Notes: a model not told the origin generated them from the letters alone. Counted from the first letter of the stretch, positions 13,801-27,500 are shown. The stretch is 64,000 nucleotides of DNA from Sciurus carolinensis (GCF_902686445.1 NC_062232.1:89452932-89516931), one strand, 5' to 3'. Program-made: numbers and translations.

Positions 13801-16506
13801 GGGGTAGCCCCCCGGGTGTTCAGGAGCGGTGGCTCCAAGACCAAGTGACTCACCACGCTCCTCCTCCAGGCAGGCCACCGTTGTTCAGGAGCGGTCGCTT
13901 CTAGTCCAATCAATTCACCACTCGTCTCCTCCTCTGGCAACCACCCGTGGCCCTGATGCAGTCACTCCCAGACCAAGCGTCCCACCGCTCTCCTCCTCCA
14001 GGCAGGCCACCGGTGTTCTGGAGCAGTTGTTCTGAGTTCAAACAGCTCGCCACGCAGCTCCTCCTCTGGTAACCGCCTGTGGCTCTGATGCAGTCACTCC
14101 TAGACCAAGCGACCCGCCGCTCCTCCTCTTCCTCCGGTGTTCAGGAGCGCTCACTCTGAGTTCAAACAGCTCACCACGCAGCTCCTCCTCTGGCAACCGC
14201 CTGTGGCTCTGATGCAGTCACTCCTCCCTTATTAGTATATTGTGTAATAATGTTCTAAGGAACAACTCATTTGGAAAATACTGGTGTAGACATTCACTTA
14301 ACAGAAGTTTCAACTGGATATCTGACTCCTTGTTATTTTTTTTAGATTCAGTTGAAAAGCTACCTAGTATAGTGTTTAAGCACACAGACCTCAGATAAAC
14401 CTGAATCTGCCACTTACTGGAATTGGTCAAGCTACCAAATGCTATAAGGAGGACTGGCTATATAATTTGCAGTTTAGTACAAAGTGAAAACACAGGATCC
14501 TTTATTCAAATGTTAAGAATTTCAAGACAGCAATAGTGGGACATTAAATCAAGCATGGGTCTTGAGCATGAAGACCTGATGTACACTCCAGAAGCCAGTC
14601 CTGGTTATGTGTTTGAATTTCTTCAACTACCAAATGTAGAAAATACCTAACTGGCGAGATTGTTTTGAGAATTAAATCAGAAATGTATGTAAAGGGCCAA
14701 ACACAATATCAGACACAGAATATTTAATAATAAATGACTTGCTTTTATTTCAAAAACATTTATAGCCATATTCAATAAATATATATTGAGTGTCCACTGT
14801 GTGCTGACCACCATGCTAGGTATTCAGGGTACTGTGGTGAAAAAGACAGATAAAACCTTTGTTGTCATTAAGATTATTATTTAGTGGGAAAAGCAAATAA
14901 TGGAAAATTTTAAAATAAGATAATTATAAATTGTGACAAATGATATAAAGGGGAAAACAGTGTGCTGGGAAGGGGAATAGTAGAAAGAATATTAATTTGA
15001 GTGGCCAGGCAGATTCTCTTCTGAGAAGTAATATTTGAGATCAGAAGTATAAGAAGAAGCTGTTCATGGGAAGAATAGGAGGAAGAGTGTTCAAGTTAGA
15101 GAGGACTGTTAATGAAAAAGCTCTGAAGTAGGAGAGAATGTGGTATTTATGAGAAACTAAAAGTATGCTAGGGCAACTTTAGTGGAAGAAGTAAGGAGAA
15201 TGATAAAGTGAAGCTGAGGAGGGGAGGTAGGTAGGGTCCAGGTCATGGAACACCTTGTAGGATGAAGTGAGAATTTTGATTTTTATGCCAAGGGCAATGA
15301 AAAGCTCTTAAACGATTTTGGACAGGGCAGTGACATGATCTGATTGATATTTATAGAAACTCACTTAGGCTGCTTGGATTAGATAGATAAGGGTAGACAA
15401 GTAGGAGTCTATTTCAGCAGTCCAGGAGAGTTCATAATACCTTGGACTTGGGTGATATTGAGCACATGCTGACAAATCAATGAATTTGAGGCTTATGTTT
15501 TTTAAGTTTTGTTAAATTGCATTTTAATTTTAATATTATTAGTTCTTTTTACTTATACATGACAATAGAATTTATTTTGACATAATTATAGAATCATGGA
15601 ATATACTTTGTTCTAATTCAATCCCCAGTACTTCCCCTTACCCTCCTTTCCTCCCAACCCCTGTTCCCTTCCCTATACTCCTTTGATCTTTTTGCTATTT
15701 ACTTTTAGTTTTTTTAAAATTAGTCTTGTGGGTGTACGCGATGGTGAGATTAAATGTGATATATTCATACATGTACATAGGAATGTTAGGTCAGATTCAT
15801 TCCACTGTATTTCCCTATCCCATCCCACTACCCTTCCCTTTGTTCTCCTTTGCCTACTCCACTGATATTCTTTCTGTTATTCCTTTTTCTTGGTACCAGA
15901 GATTGAACCCAGGTGTGCTTAACTACTGAGCCCTATACCCAGCCCTTGTTATATTTTATTTTGAGACAGAGTCTTGCTAACTGCTCAGGGCCTCATTCAA
16001 TTGCTCAGGGCCTCACTAAGTTGCTGAGGCTGGTTTTGAACTTGCAGTTCTCCAGCCTCAGTCTCCCAAGCTTCTGAGATTACAGGTGTGTACCATCATG
16101 CCTATCCTTTTTTACTTTCAACCTCCCCACCTTATTTTAGACTAGCTTCCACATATCAGAGAAAACATTCAACTTTGGACTTTTGGAGTCTGGCTTATTT
16201 CACTTAGCATGGTAGTCTCCAGTTACTTCCATTTACCAGAAAATACCATACTTCATTCTAATTTATGGGTAAGTAATACTCCACTGTGTACATATACCAC
16301 ATTTTCTTTATCCATTCATCTATTGAAGGGCCCCTAGGTTGATTTCATAGCTTAGCTGTTGTGAATTGAGCTGCTATAAACATTTATATGGCTGTATCAC
16401 TGTAGTATGCTGATTTGAAATCAACTGGGTCAAATGGTGGTTGCATTGCTGGTCTTATTTTTTTAAATTTTTTGTAGTCATAGATGGACAGCATGCCTTT
16501 ATTGTA

Positions 16507-16537
<31 letters not shown>

Positions 16538-19500
16538 ATTTTGTATTTGTTTATTTTTTTTATGTGGTGCTAAGGATCGAACCCATTGTCTCACAAGTGC
16601 TAGGCAACCACTCTGCCACTGAGCTACAGTCCCAGCCCCATATTGCTAGTCTCTTGAGGAATCTCCTTACTGCTCTCTAGAGTGGTTGCACTAATTTTCA
16701 GTCCCATCAAAAGTGTTTGAGTGCACCCTTTTGGCCACATCCTTGTCAACATTTATTGTTAATTGTATTATTTTTTTGTTACATGTATTATTTTTTGGTA
16801 CTGGGGCTTGAACCCAGGGGCATTTAACCACTGAGCCACATCCCTAGCCCTTTTTGTATATTAGACAGGGTCTTACTGAGTTGCTTAGGGCCTCCTTAAG
16901 CTGCTGAGGCTGGCTTTGAACTTGCAATCCTCCTGCCTCAGCCTCCTGAGCTGCTGGGATTACAGGCATGCACCACCATACCCAGCCTATTATTTGTATT
17001 CTTGATAATTTTTGAGGCTTATTTTTGAAGGTATAAATGATAGGCCTTGTTAATTGGTATAGAGAATTGAAAGAAAAAAAAAAAATAAAGAACAAGTCCT
17101 GAAGTTTTTCTGATCAATTGGAAGGCATCATTTAACTGAGATAAGAGATGTTTGGGGGAGAGTTGTTTGAGGGTTCTGGGGCAAAGTCTGTGAGTAAATC
17201 AAGAGCTCAGGTTTAGACATGTAAAATTTTAAGAACCTTCGAATCATCCAAGTGGAGATGGTAGTGATTGTGGTATTAGTCGTAGTTGTTGTTTGCCATT
17301 ATTGTCTAGGATTCTGTGATTATTTACTCTTGGTGTCACCTCACTAGATTACCGGGAAACATACAGAAAACATCTAAGAGAAAAATACCTAAAAATAGGA
17401 GTTGATAAATGTTATCACCATGGCAAGCATATAGAGTCACGACTGCTTCTTGTAAAAGAGCATGGTATATCAGAAAAGACACCATGTGGAATTCCTCAAC
17501 AAGATCATTTTATTGAGATGGAACATGTATTTGATCCTAATGAAGAAGGCTCCAGCTCATCCAGAACTGTGGTGCTTCAGGGGTGTGCTGGGATTGGGAA
17601 AACAGCTGTAGTGCACAAGTTCATGTTCGACTGGGCAGCAGGAATGGTTGCTCCAGGCAGGTTTGACTATCTCATTTATGTCAATTGCAGAGAAATTAGC
17701 CACACTAATAATCTTAATGCTGCTGACCTGATCACTAACACATTTCAAGATATAAAGGGACCAATCCTGGACATTATTCTTCTGTATCCAGAGAAGCTCC
17801 TATTTATTCTTGATGGATTCCCTGAGCTGCAATACCATGTGGGTGACCAAGAAGAGGATCTTACTGCTAATCCCCAGGAGAGGAAGCCAGTAGAGACACT
17901 CTTGTGCAGTTTGGTGAAGAAAAAACTGTTTCCTGAATCCTCTCTCCTGATAACTGCCCGGCTCACAGCCGTGAAGAAGTTCCACTCTCTGTTAAAACAA
18001 CCTATCCAGGCAGAAGTCCTATGGTATACAGATGCTGAGAAGAGAGCATATTTCTTGAGTCAGTTTTCAGGTGCTAATGCAGCAATGAAGGTCTTCTATG
18101 GTTTGCGAGACAGTGAAGGCCTTGATATTATGTCTTCTCTTCCCATTGTCTCCTGGATGTTATGCAGGGTCCTGCAGTCACAGGGAGATGGTGATAGAAC
18201 TGTTTTGCAGTCCCTTCAGACCATGACTGACATGTATTTGTTCTACTTTTCTCAGTGCCTCAAAACTCTTACAGGCATCTCAATGTGGAAGGGACAAAGT
18301 TGCCTGTGGGGCCTTTGCTCTTTAGCTGCAGAGGGACTACAGAAGCATCAGGTTCTGTTTGCAGTCAGTGACCTTAGAAGACATGGGATAGGAGTTTATG
18401 ATACCAACTGCACTTTTCTCAATCACTTTCTGAAAAAAGTTGAAGATGTCAATGTCTACACTTTTCTTCACTTCAGTTTCCAAGAATTCCTGACTGCTGT
18501 GTTCTATGCCCTAAAGAATGACCATAGCTGGATGTTTTTGGATCATGTGCAGAAAACATGGCAAGAAATATTCCAACAATATGGAAAAAGTTTTTCATCA
18601 CCAATGATACAATTTTTATTTGGTCTTTTACATAAAGGAAAAGCAAAGACTGTGGAAACTACTTTTGGGAGAAAAGTCTCTCCAGGACTTCGAGAAGAGT
18701 TATTGAAGTGGACTGAGAGAGAAACAAAGGATAAATCTTCTAGATTACAGATTGAGCCAGTGGACCTTTTTCACTGTTTGTATGAGATACAGGAAGAAGA
18801 ATATGCAAAAAGGATAATTGATAATTTACAACCAATTATACTACTCCAACCTACCTATACAAAAATGGACATTCTGGCTATGTCATTCTGTATAAAAAGC
18901 AGTCACAGTCCCCTGTCAGTGTCTCTGAAGTGTCAGCACCTACTTGGGTTTGAGGAGGAAGAGCAAACCACAGCATTCAAGCCAACAGTCTTAACATATA
19001 ATCAGTGAGTATATTCATATCCTTCTAGATCTTTTGGCCTTCACAGACAATGGGCCTTCTTATTTATTTCATGTACTTAGGCATATGTTCATTTCAAGTA
19101 TTTTCAATAAGTAGAAGTAATCATCTCAGCTTTCCATATTTTATGCCAGTCAATAGAGTAAAGATTTACTGATTATCTACCACGCATTGAACACTGGCGT
19201 AGGTAAACAATGAGGAAAGCTAATATCTTTGTGTACTTACCATGTACTGGGCACTGTGTGTGTATTAGTCTTCATTGTTACACTGTGGATGTGCTTTATC
19301 ATTATAAAGTGTTATAAACATTTAAAGTCATCGAGATTATCATTGAGGACTCTGCTATTTTGGCATAAATGACCATTCTGGGAAAGGTTGTAAACCTAAC
19401 TTCAAATTGGTTTTCATTCTTCTGTATGTATACCTCATCACTGAGGCCTCAGAGATTTCCAGGCTATTAAGGGGAAGAGCTACGTGTCTGTGTATCTTTC

Positions 19501-22500
19501 TATAAAACCTGAGCTCTTTCTACAAGACCTTTACAGAGGACTGAGAGCTGCAGTTGAAAGAGACTTAGGTAAACCACATTTATAATATGGATTATCTGTA
19601 TACTATAAAATACAATTCTACTTCCTTATTTTTATAATGTGGATTCTGTACACTTTGTAATACAATTCTACTGACTTACTGATTACAGCAATGAATAACA
19701 ATACCTATTTGTTCTCAATATCTAAGTTGAGGGATGATGCCTCTTTTGTACTTGTGGGGCCAAATAAGAGGTAGGGAACCCCAAGGAGGAGAGAAGAGTG
19801 AACAGAAAGCTCTCTTTGAAGAATACATTAACCCAAGTCTTAGCTCTTATAGTTTTATTTCCTCAGTGGGCTGTAGCATAAGAGGTGGAAATGGGCAATG
19901 GAGTGTATGTGTGTTTGAAGGAAATAGGGAGGGAGAAGGAGGTACAGCAAGAGTTTGTGTTTGAACTAACAGGGACAGGGATAGGAGAGGTTAAGTTGAC
20001 AAATAATTATGAAGGATCTTGGCTATAAGGTTCCAATGAATTAGTGATAGCTTCAATCCAGTTGTATGTTATAAAGTAAAATAATGGACAAATATATTTG
20101 AGAGATTTAGAAAACTGATGGAAACAAAAGGGGCTTCTGATTTATTCTGGGTTTCCAGAAAGTCAACTTTAGATGGAGTCCCCCCTCCCTGCCTTTGTTG
20201 ACTTTATCAGAGGACTTAACCTGTCAAAAATTTAAGCCAGAGCTGGGCGTAGTGGCACATGCCTGTAATCCCAGTGGCTCAGGAGGCCGAAAAGGAGGAT
20301 CACAAGTTCAAAGGCAGCCTCAGCAAAAGTGAGGCACTACGCAACTCAGTGAGACCCTGTCTCTAAATAAAATACAAAATAGGACTGGGGATGTGGCTCA
20401 GTGATTGAGTGGCCCTAGGTTCAATCCCCAGTACCAAAAAAAAAAAAAAAAAAAAAAAATTAAGCCAGAACATTCCCAACATTAGCATGCTGGCAAAGTG
20501 AGAGTACACTATTCAACTTTCTTGGGTTTCAATTACTGTTAATTTTTCTATCTGAACAGACAACCAAGAATCAGTTATATTGTAAAGTTAGCTTGGGCAA
20601 GTCACTTAACCTCTTAGAACATCTGCAAGATGGTGATTATAATTTTAAAAACCAATAAATAAATAGAAGGAAAATCAGTAAAGGAAGGGATCATGGGAGG
20701 AAAGGAGGGAGAGAAAATGGAAGTACTAAGGATTGAATTGGAGCAAATTACATGAATTTATGAATATCTTGAAATGAACCCCACCGTTATGTTTAACTAT
20801 AAAAAAAGTTTAAAATGGTGATTACAATAGTCATTAGGTTAAGGGCCAGATAACCTTGGTGCCTAGCACATAGTAGCATAGATTTGAGTCAGACCCGAGT
20901 AATGGCCTCAGTTCTATGTCAATTTATGTGATCTTGACCAAATTACTTTTTGTGCAAAAATTACCTAATCCGCAACCTGGTGTAATACCTTCTAATGTTT
21001 TTGGAAGGGTAAATTAGTACTAGCATAGAAAAAGAAGCCAAAATAAGCTTTTTGCTTAAAGTTTTAAAATTATTTTCTCATTTCTTTTAGGTCCTTTCAG
21101 CTGCACAATTTCCCAGTATCTCAGCTACACTTGCTTTGCCAAGCACTGCGTAATCCATACTGTAAAATCAAAGATCTGAAGTAAGTTGAACTTTGCTGTA
21201 AACTCTGAGGTATTTGCAGGTAAATACTGGGTTGCCAGAAATTGCACTGTTGGCTTATTGGATCTGAAAACAAAGTATAGCTAGTGTTCAGCTTGTCCAT
21301 AATAGAGAAGTAAATGAAAACATGCTACAAACCTAGAAGAAAGGTGTCAGTAAGATCTTTGTCCACATGGGCCCGCTTTTTGTAGGTGCTGTTTCTTCAC
21401 ACAACAATGCACTGCAATGAATGGGTGGCAAGTTGTAACACCTAAGAGATTTGTCTGGTGTTCCTCCTGGATCTACCCATCTTCCATTTTCTACCAGATT
21501 CCTGAGATCCTTCCCTAAGTTTTCTTTCAGTTGGGTGCTGTCCTACTGTGGAGGTGGTTTGGTGATCATTTTCTCTCTCTCTATTCCTAATCCTCTGCCT
21601 CCATTTATTCATCAGAGTGCTCAGAGTAGTCCCCATCCTGACCCTGACCTGTCCTTACTCACTTTTGATTTGTCCACATCACAGGCATATAAGCACAAGC
21701 CTCCTTGATTTCCCACACCTTTGCCATATAGATCAGTGTCTGCTGTCCTGCTCCTGTCCTATCCCAGAAAAAAAAATGATTTTTCTAAAACCACAGAAGC
21801 CATTAAATTCAGTTTATTTGTATTTTTGTGAACATTTCATTATTTTACTTTCACATTACAGAATCATAAAAGAACATAGAAACCTTTCATCCAGCTGCCC
21901 TGTACTCTACCCTGTCCTCTATCCCCCCAACTCTATGGCCTCCCATTCCCTGACCATGAGACCACCCTTTCTAGGGTAGTATCTTATTTGCTAAATGTGT
22001 TTCCAGAGCTTTCCTATTCTTACTTAAGTAGGAATTTGTAACACGAGACAATCTATAAAGATATACAGCACACATAAAGATACAGAACTTTGGAGGTTTT
22101 GTTTTATACAAAAGGGACTTATATAATTTTTTTTTCATTTACCAGAACAGTAACTATGCCTCTAATACAATATGTCAAATCTACTTCATTCTTTCACATA
22201 TTTCTTGCATTTTCAAGCTTCCTTCTGTGATATCCTTCCCCATGGCTCAAGTTTCTCCCACATTCAAAAGAACTCTCTCAACTGCGTATCCCACTTAACT
22301 TCATCTTGTCATAGTCAAGCTTTGTCCTTAAAAAGAGCTCCCCCTCACCGACTCCACTTCCTCACTTCCCATTCACTCAGTCCTTGCAGTTTGGTTTCTA
22401 CCCTGCAACTCCCCTGAATCTGCTTGAAAATCCAAAGTAAATGCCAGACCCAATGGACATTTTCAGCTTATATCTCTCAGGGCCCCTCAGCATACATGAC

Positions 22501-24480
22501 CTTCTTTTGATTCATCCTCTAATCAGACTATTCCTAATTACTTTATTGCCTCCAGTCATCTCCAACTTGGGATGATTTTAACCTTTAATGGATATGTAGC
22601 AATATCTAGAGCCATTTTTATCTGTCATGACTGAGTAAGTAGGGTGGGTATCACTGGCATCTAGTAGATAGAGGCTAGGGATTCTGGTGAATGTCCTATA
22701 ATGCACTGGCAAGCCCGCCATAGTAAAGAATTATCCAATTGAAACAGTCAAGAGTACTGAGGTTAGGAAAGCCTATCTAGAGGGATATAAACAAACCCAA
22801 AGACATTTCTGAAAATTCCAGGCTAAGTGTCTGGCCTCCAGTTCTGATGGTGATTGTGCGCACCCTTCCCAAGAGGAAACAGCCCAAAGTCACATCTCTG
22901 CTGGATGTCCCAGGGCCATGGCAGTTTTCTGGTATGTAGGTCCACCGTCCCCAGGTGATGTCCAGGGCTTCTCCAGTCATGTCTCCTTGTGCTCCAGATG
23001 CACACCTCCTCCCCATCCTTCCACCTGAGGGCTAAAGCACACTTTTAGCCCCCTTCAACGTAGCTTATGGTCACCAGGAGGGAGAAACAGACCAACCTCC
23101 CGCCCACCCCCTTACTGTACTCGCTCCCCTCTTCCTCCCACCTCTCCCCCTCCCACTGGAGGTTGATTTCCCATTGGACATGCTTCGGTTCTATTTCACA
23201 TTCCTGAATTCACTGAGATTTAGAGCCAGACTCTTCTACCACATTTTTCATGGTATTAGGTTGGAGGAGAGAATGGTCTAGATCAGCATACCTTCTGGGT
23301 GCTATCAGTTGCTCACTCACCTTAGCAGTGGTATGAGTTCAGATCTGTCCCTGGTTTCATCTACTGAGGAATGGGGAGAATTCTCCTGTCATGAGGCTAT
23401 GCAGTTATAGCATTATTGCTGGCAGCTGGTGCTGCTTGTACTCTTTGTATGCAGCTCTGTGGGATTCCCTTAGGAGCGGCAAATTTCTGCTACGTTGAGT
23501 CAAGAATAAACCTGGGGCAGGGTATGGTGGTGCATGCCTGTAATCACAGCTGCTCAGGAGGCTGAGGCAGGAGGACTGCAAATTCAAAGCCAGCTCAGCA
23601 ATTCAGCAAGGCCCTAGGTAATTTAGCAAGACCCTGTCTCAAAATATATATATATAAAGAGAGAGAGAGGGACACACACAAACACACACACACACACACA
23701 CACATACATAGACACATATGGCTGAGGATGTTGCCCAGTGGTTAAGCACCCCTGGGTTCAATCCCCAGTACCAAATTAAAATAAAATAAAATAAACCGGG
23801 AGTTAACCCCAGACTTGTTCTGCTTGTTTCTTATGATTTAACGCCCTCAGTTTGCTCCTTGGGACTCTTTTGATGTAGGAATTCCTATTACTTGCCAAGC
23901 CTAAAGGGACTCCCCAGTCAGTTCCAAAGTTTTCTTTGATGGTCTGTTGTTTCAAATTTCTCTGCTGATGCCGGTTTCTGACTTTTAAATAATCTGGTTC
24001 TCCATAATAGGAACCCACTCAAGTTAGCTTAAAGGAAAGGGGATCTAGGTAAAGCGGATCCACATGTAGGGTAATTGCAAGATGTGAGCTCTTTTAGAGT
24101 CACTGGATCAACTCCTCTAAGCCTGTCTGTACCCTGGAACCTTACATTGCTGTCCTCCAAATGATACCTCTGTAATGTACCCAGTTTTGTTCCCCCACAG
24201 TCAGGGTCAGGCCTCATCTGTGGCCTTGGTGTTTATGGCTATGACCCAGGCCCTAACTAAGTTATCCTCTGCTTCATTGACCAACTCCATCTTGACTATG
24301 GCATCAACCTCTTAGTTCAGATGATCTATCCCAAGAACCTGTGTGGCTCAGTACAGGTCAAATGACCTGTTCCAATCATCATAAGGACTAGGTGGGCAGA
24401 TGGTCTTTTATATACATGAATTTCCAGGCCCACCAGACACTAGGGCAGGGAGACAGACAGACAGACAGATAGATATACCC

Positions 24481-24528
<48 letters not shown>

Positions 24529-27500
24529 AAGAAGCTGCAATAATTCTAGAGTGTTGAATGATAATGTTTTGTAATACAAAAGGGGTAATCAGACCAGTCA
24601 TGGTGGCACATGCCTTTAATACCAGCTACCTGTGAGGCTGAGGCAGACAGATTGCAAGTTTGAGGCCAGCCTAGACCACTTAGTGAGACCCCATCTCAAA
24701 ATTAAAAAATAAAAAGGACTGGGGACTCAATGGTAGAACACCCCTGGGTTCAATTCTCAATACTGCAAAAGAGGTGGTTAATCAAAACATGTCTCTCCTT
24801 CCACCATCTGCACCCTCCCCACTTCTCACCTCTCACTTCCCTCCCCCACCACCTCTGAAAATTGATTTCCCACTGGGTATGTTTTGGTTCTATTTCTTAT
24901 TTCTGAATTCACTAAGGGCTTTGCAGCCAGATTCCCCTCCCACAGCGGAAGCAACTTTCCCTTCGTGAAAAATTCACAGCTTTACACCAAGGGCAGTCCC
25001 AATCCCCAGGCCTGCGAAACACTGGAGGTTTTCTCTGCTGATGGATTTCAAAGTCTTTCCTGTTCAGGGTTTCTTGAGGATCTAATCCCTGGGTCCCCAT
25101 ATCAGACCACCACAGGCTAACATCAAAGGCTGAGCTATGGGGAAGCATCTGAGGTGGAGGGGGTACTGTGATCATGCCTGATGGTGGGGATGGTGAGGGT
25201 AAGGCTGGGAAGGGAGACAATGGAGATGAATATGAGTAAGAGAATGAGGCAGGGAGCTGGACAGGGAGGGGTTCTGGTGAGGCAACAGACCCGGGATTCG
25301 GGGTCCCAGAGAGAGAAAACATGGCATTTTCCATGAATCTTTGATTTCCCTCCCTCTGCCCACCAGAGGCGTAATTTTTTGGCTCCGTGGTTCCAAGAAG
25401 CTGCAGGAAGCTCCCACCCAGCTCCTGTTCGGCCTCCATGGGGGCAGCCCCCACTGCATCACTTTCCTCTCTTCTTCCTCCTCCTCCTGTAGCATCATCT
25501 GTAGCCGCCGTTGCCTCTTCTATCTCACTTCCTTCGGTCCCCGTCCCTCTGGCAGTGGCCAGTCCTGGCCCCTCTACAGCCTGCTCTGGGAGAGCCCTCA
25601 GCTCCTGGGGGGAAGTGGGCAGTGATGAGATGTGGTCTGTGGACAAGTGAGGGGGCAGACTTAGGATGGGGGCGGGAGATGAGGCAAGGACGGTGGGGTG
25701 ATCTTACCGCCCTGAGAAGCTTCCACCTCAGTAGATCCCGCTCTTTCTGCACCTCTGCCAGTTTGGCTTGGGTCAGCCGCAGCTGGAAGGCAGCCTCCTT
25801 GCGCTCCATCTCCTGCTGTGCCCCCAGCTGCTTCAAGTCTGAGGCCAGGGCATGCGCCGCTGACTTGTGTAGTTTGGCGAAGTCATGCAGCCACTGCACC
25901 CTGCGCCCCTGTAAATGCCCCTGCCTGCGTGCAAAGCGCACGCCCAGGGCCAGGCTACCCCAGGCACAGGCCTCCTGGGCCTCACTGGGCATCTCGCTAT
26001 CCTCCAGGATAGTTCTTATCTTATCTTCCACTTCCTCCCAGGACAAGGTCAGATTGTCAAGGTAGAACTCAGGGCCTTTCGCGTGCCTGGCCATCTTCTC
26101 ATTGATGAAGGCCACCACGTTGCTATGCCGAAATCCACTACAGGGGTCCTCAGGTTTCAAGGCCATGATGTTTAAGGGCCTTGTGGCTTCCTGATCTCTG
26201 GGAGATGGATCAACCAGTTGTGTCCTTCGCCTTTAGCCCCCCACCCCCATCCCCACCCCGCGGCCCTTATTTCCCCCACCCCCGCATCCTCTGCAGCCCC
26301 CCACCCCCACCCCCAATGTCCTTAGCTCCCGACCCACGCCCACACCCCAACCCTGTGGCCCTTAGTCCCTTCTGCCCTCACCCTTATCTCCCCACCCCCA
26401 TCGCCTTTAGCTCCTCCCCCTGCCCTCATCCCCTCCCCTCCCCGCTCTTGGCCCCTCCCCTGGCCCTCATCTCCTCCCTGCCCTTAGCCCCTCCCCTCGC
26501 CTTCAGTCTCCTCCCCTTTCTTGCGCTCCGCTGTCCTCTCCTCCCGTCTCCTCCCCGCCCCTCACAATCACCCTCTGGCTCCCTTGTCCAGTCCTAGAAC
26601 ACCTCCCACCAGGCCTCACCAGAGGAGATCCAGGCCCACCACAGACTCTCCCACGGAGAAAGGGGTCCCGCTCACTCTGAGGGCTCCGGAAAAAGGGAGC
26701 CTCTCGGCCCAATCTCTAGGTTTTTACTCTAGGACGGTTCCAACTCCCAGGGACTACAGGGGTGAGCAAGAGTGAGAGAGGAAGGTCGCGCCCCCTCCTG
26801 GGCCTATAAGGGAACCCACCACAAGGCTGAAAGCCATCGAAGGCGTGAAGAAACGGGACTGGTTGGAAAAGTCCCAGAGCGAAGAAAACGAAGCTCTCCT
26901 GAGCAAGTCCAAAAGGTCCTACCCCACCATAATGGTTTGCTCCATGTCGGGTGAGACCCCTCCTACACATGGAATATTCTAGAACAGGAAGTGGCTCCAA
27001 CTCCTCTGTCGCTTCCAGTAGACCCTGAAGGAAGAGGAGGAGCCAGAAAACAGCCCTTCCCCCAATGGCCCCTGAACTGGACACCGCAGTAATTTTGGTA
27101 ATAAAGGGTAGCGTTTCCACCCTGAAAATATGCCCTGAATCTGTTCATCTCCATCCCTGATCCTAGTTTAGCACCTCTCATTTCTTCTTTCTGCCACTGC
27201 AGTTCTCTGACACCAGGTCAGTCTTCCAACCTACACTGTCATCAGTGGGATGTGGTTTTGTCTCTTAAAACCTTCAAAGACTGTCTGAGGCCTATAGGAT
27301 AAACCAGAGAGATCATAGTTTGCATCCCCGTTTTGACATTTATATCCCCTTGAATCTCAGTTTCTACCTATGGGACCAGGATGAGGACAAAATGATGAAA
27401 ATACATGTAAAGTTGAAGAAGTAATGTTCTGTGTGATCCCATTTTTGTAAAATGTAAAATTAAATCTCATATATATATGTAATCTAATATGTATGCATGC

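Larger units (their letters stand above)
7812..14225 (-). mobile_element. Near-full-length L1 retrotransposon (minus)
   Basis: The element reads right to left: a 5' UTR with repeated units (14,225-12,963), ORF1 (12,962-11,949), a 31-base spacer, ORF2 (11,917-8,186 with breaks), and a 3' UTR with a G-rich tract (C-rich on plus near 7,940-8,060) ending at an A-tail (T-run at 7,813-7,822). It lies in the 10.7-kb NLRP intron before the NACHT exon, antisense to the gene. High intactness marks a recent insertion. No clear target-site duplication was found. Confidence 0.93.
15505..17030 (-). mobile_element. L1 3' end, minus, carrying three nested SINEs
   Basis: L1 3' UTR and ORF2-end sequence (reverse of 'ggtggaattcact...' type words, 'gtctggcttatttcacttag', 'aatactccactgtgtacata') is split by antisense SINEs at 15,891-16,107, 16,563-16,639 and 16,796-16,987. 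The L1 is therefore older than the SINEs. Confidence 0.85.

Noticed and set aside
13180..14035. Overlapping GC-rich open frames on both strands
   Set aside because: They lie in the L1 5' UTR monomer region and are explained by its composition.
17518..19008. The NACHT frame as a stand-alone 496-residue gene
   Set aside because: A perfect donor (GTGAGT) overlaps the last codons and the frame is open upstream to an acceptor, so it is one exon of a larger gene.
23680..24530. CRISPR-like or satellite array
   Set aside because: Only simple microsatellites and SINEs; no spaced repeats.
25341..26597. Plus-strand frames opposite TEX13A and in the C-rich tract
   Set aside because: They have low-complexity composition and are shadows of the TEX13A exons.
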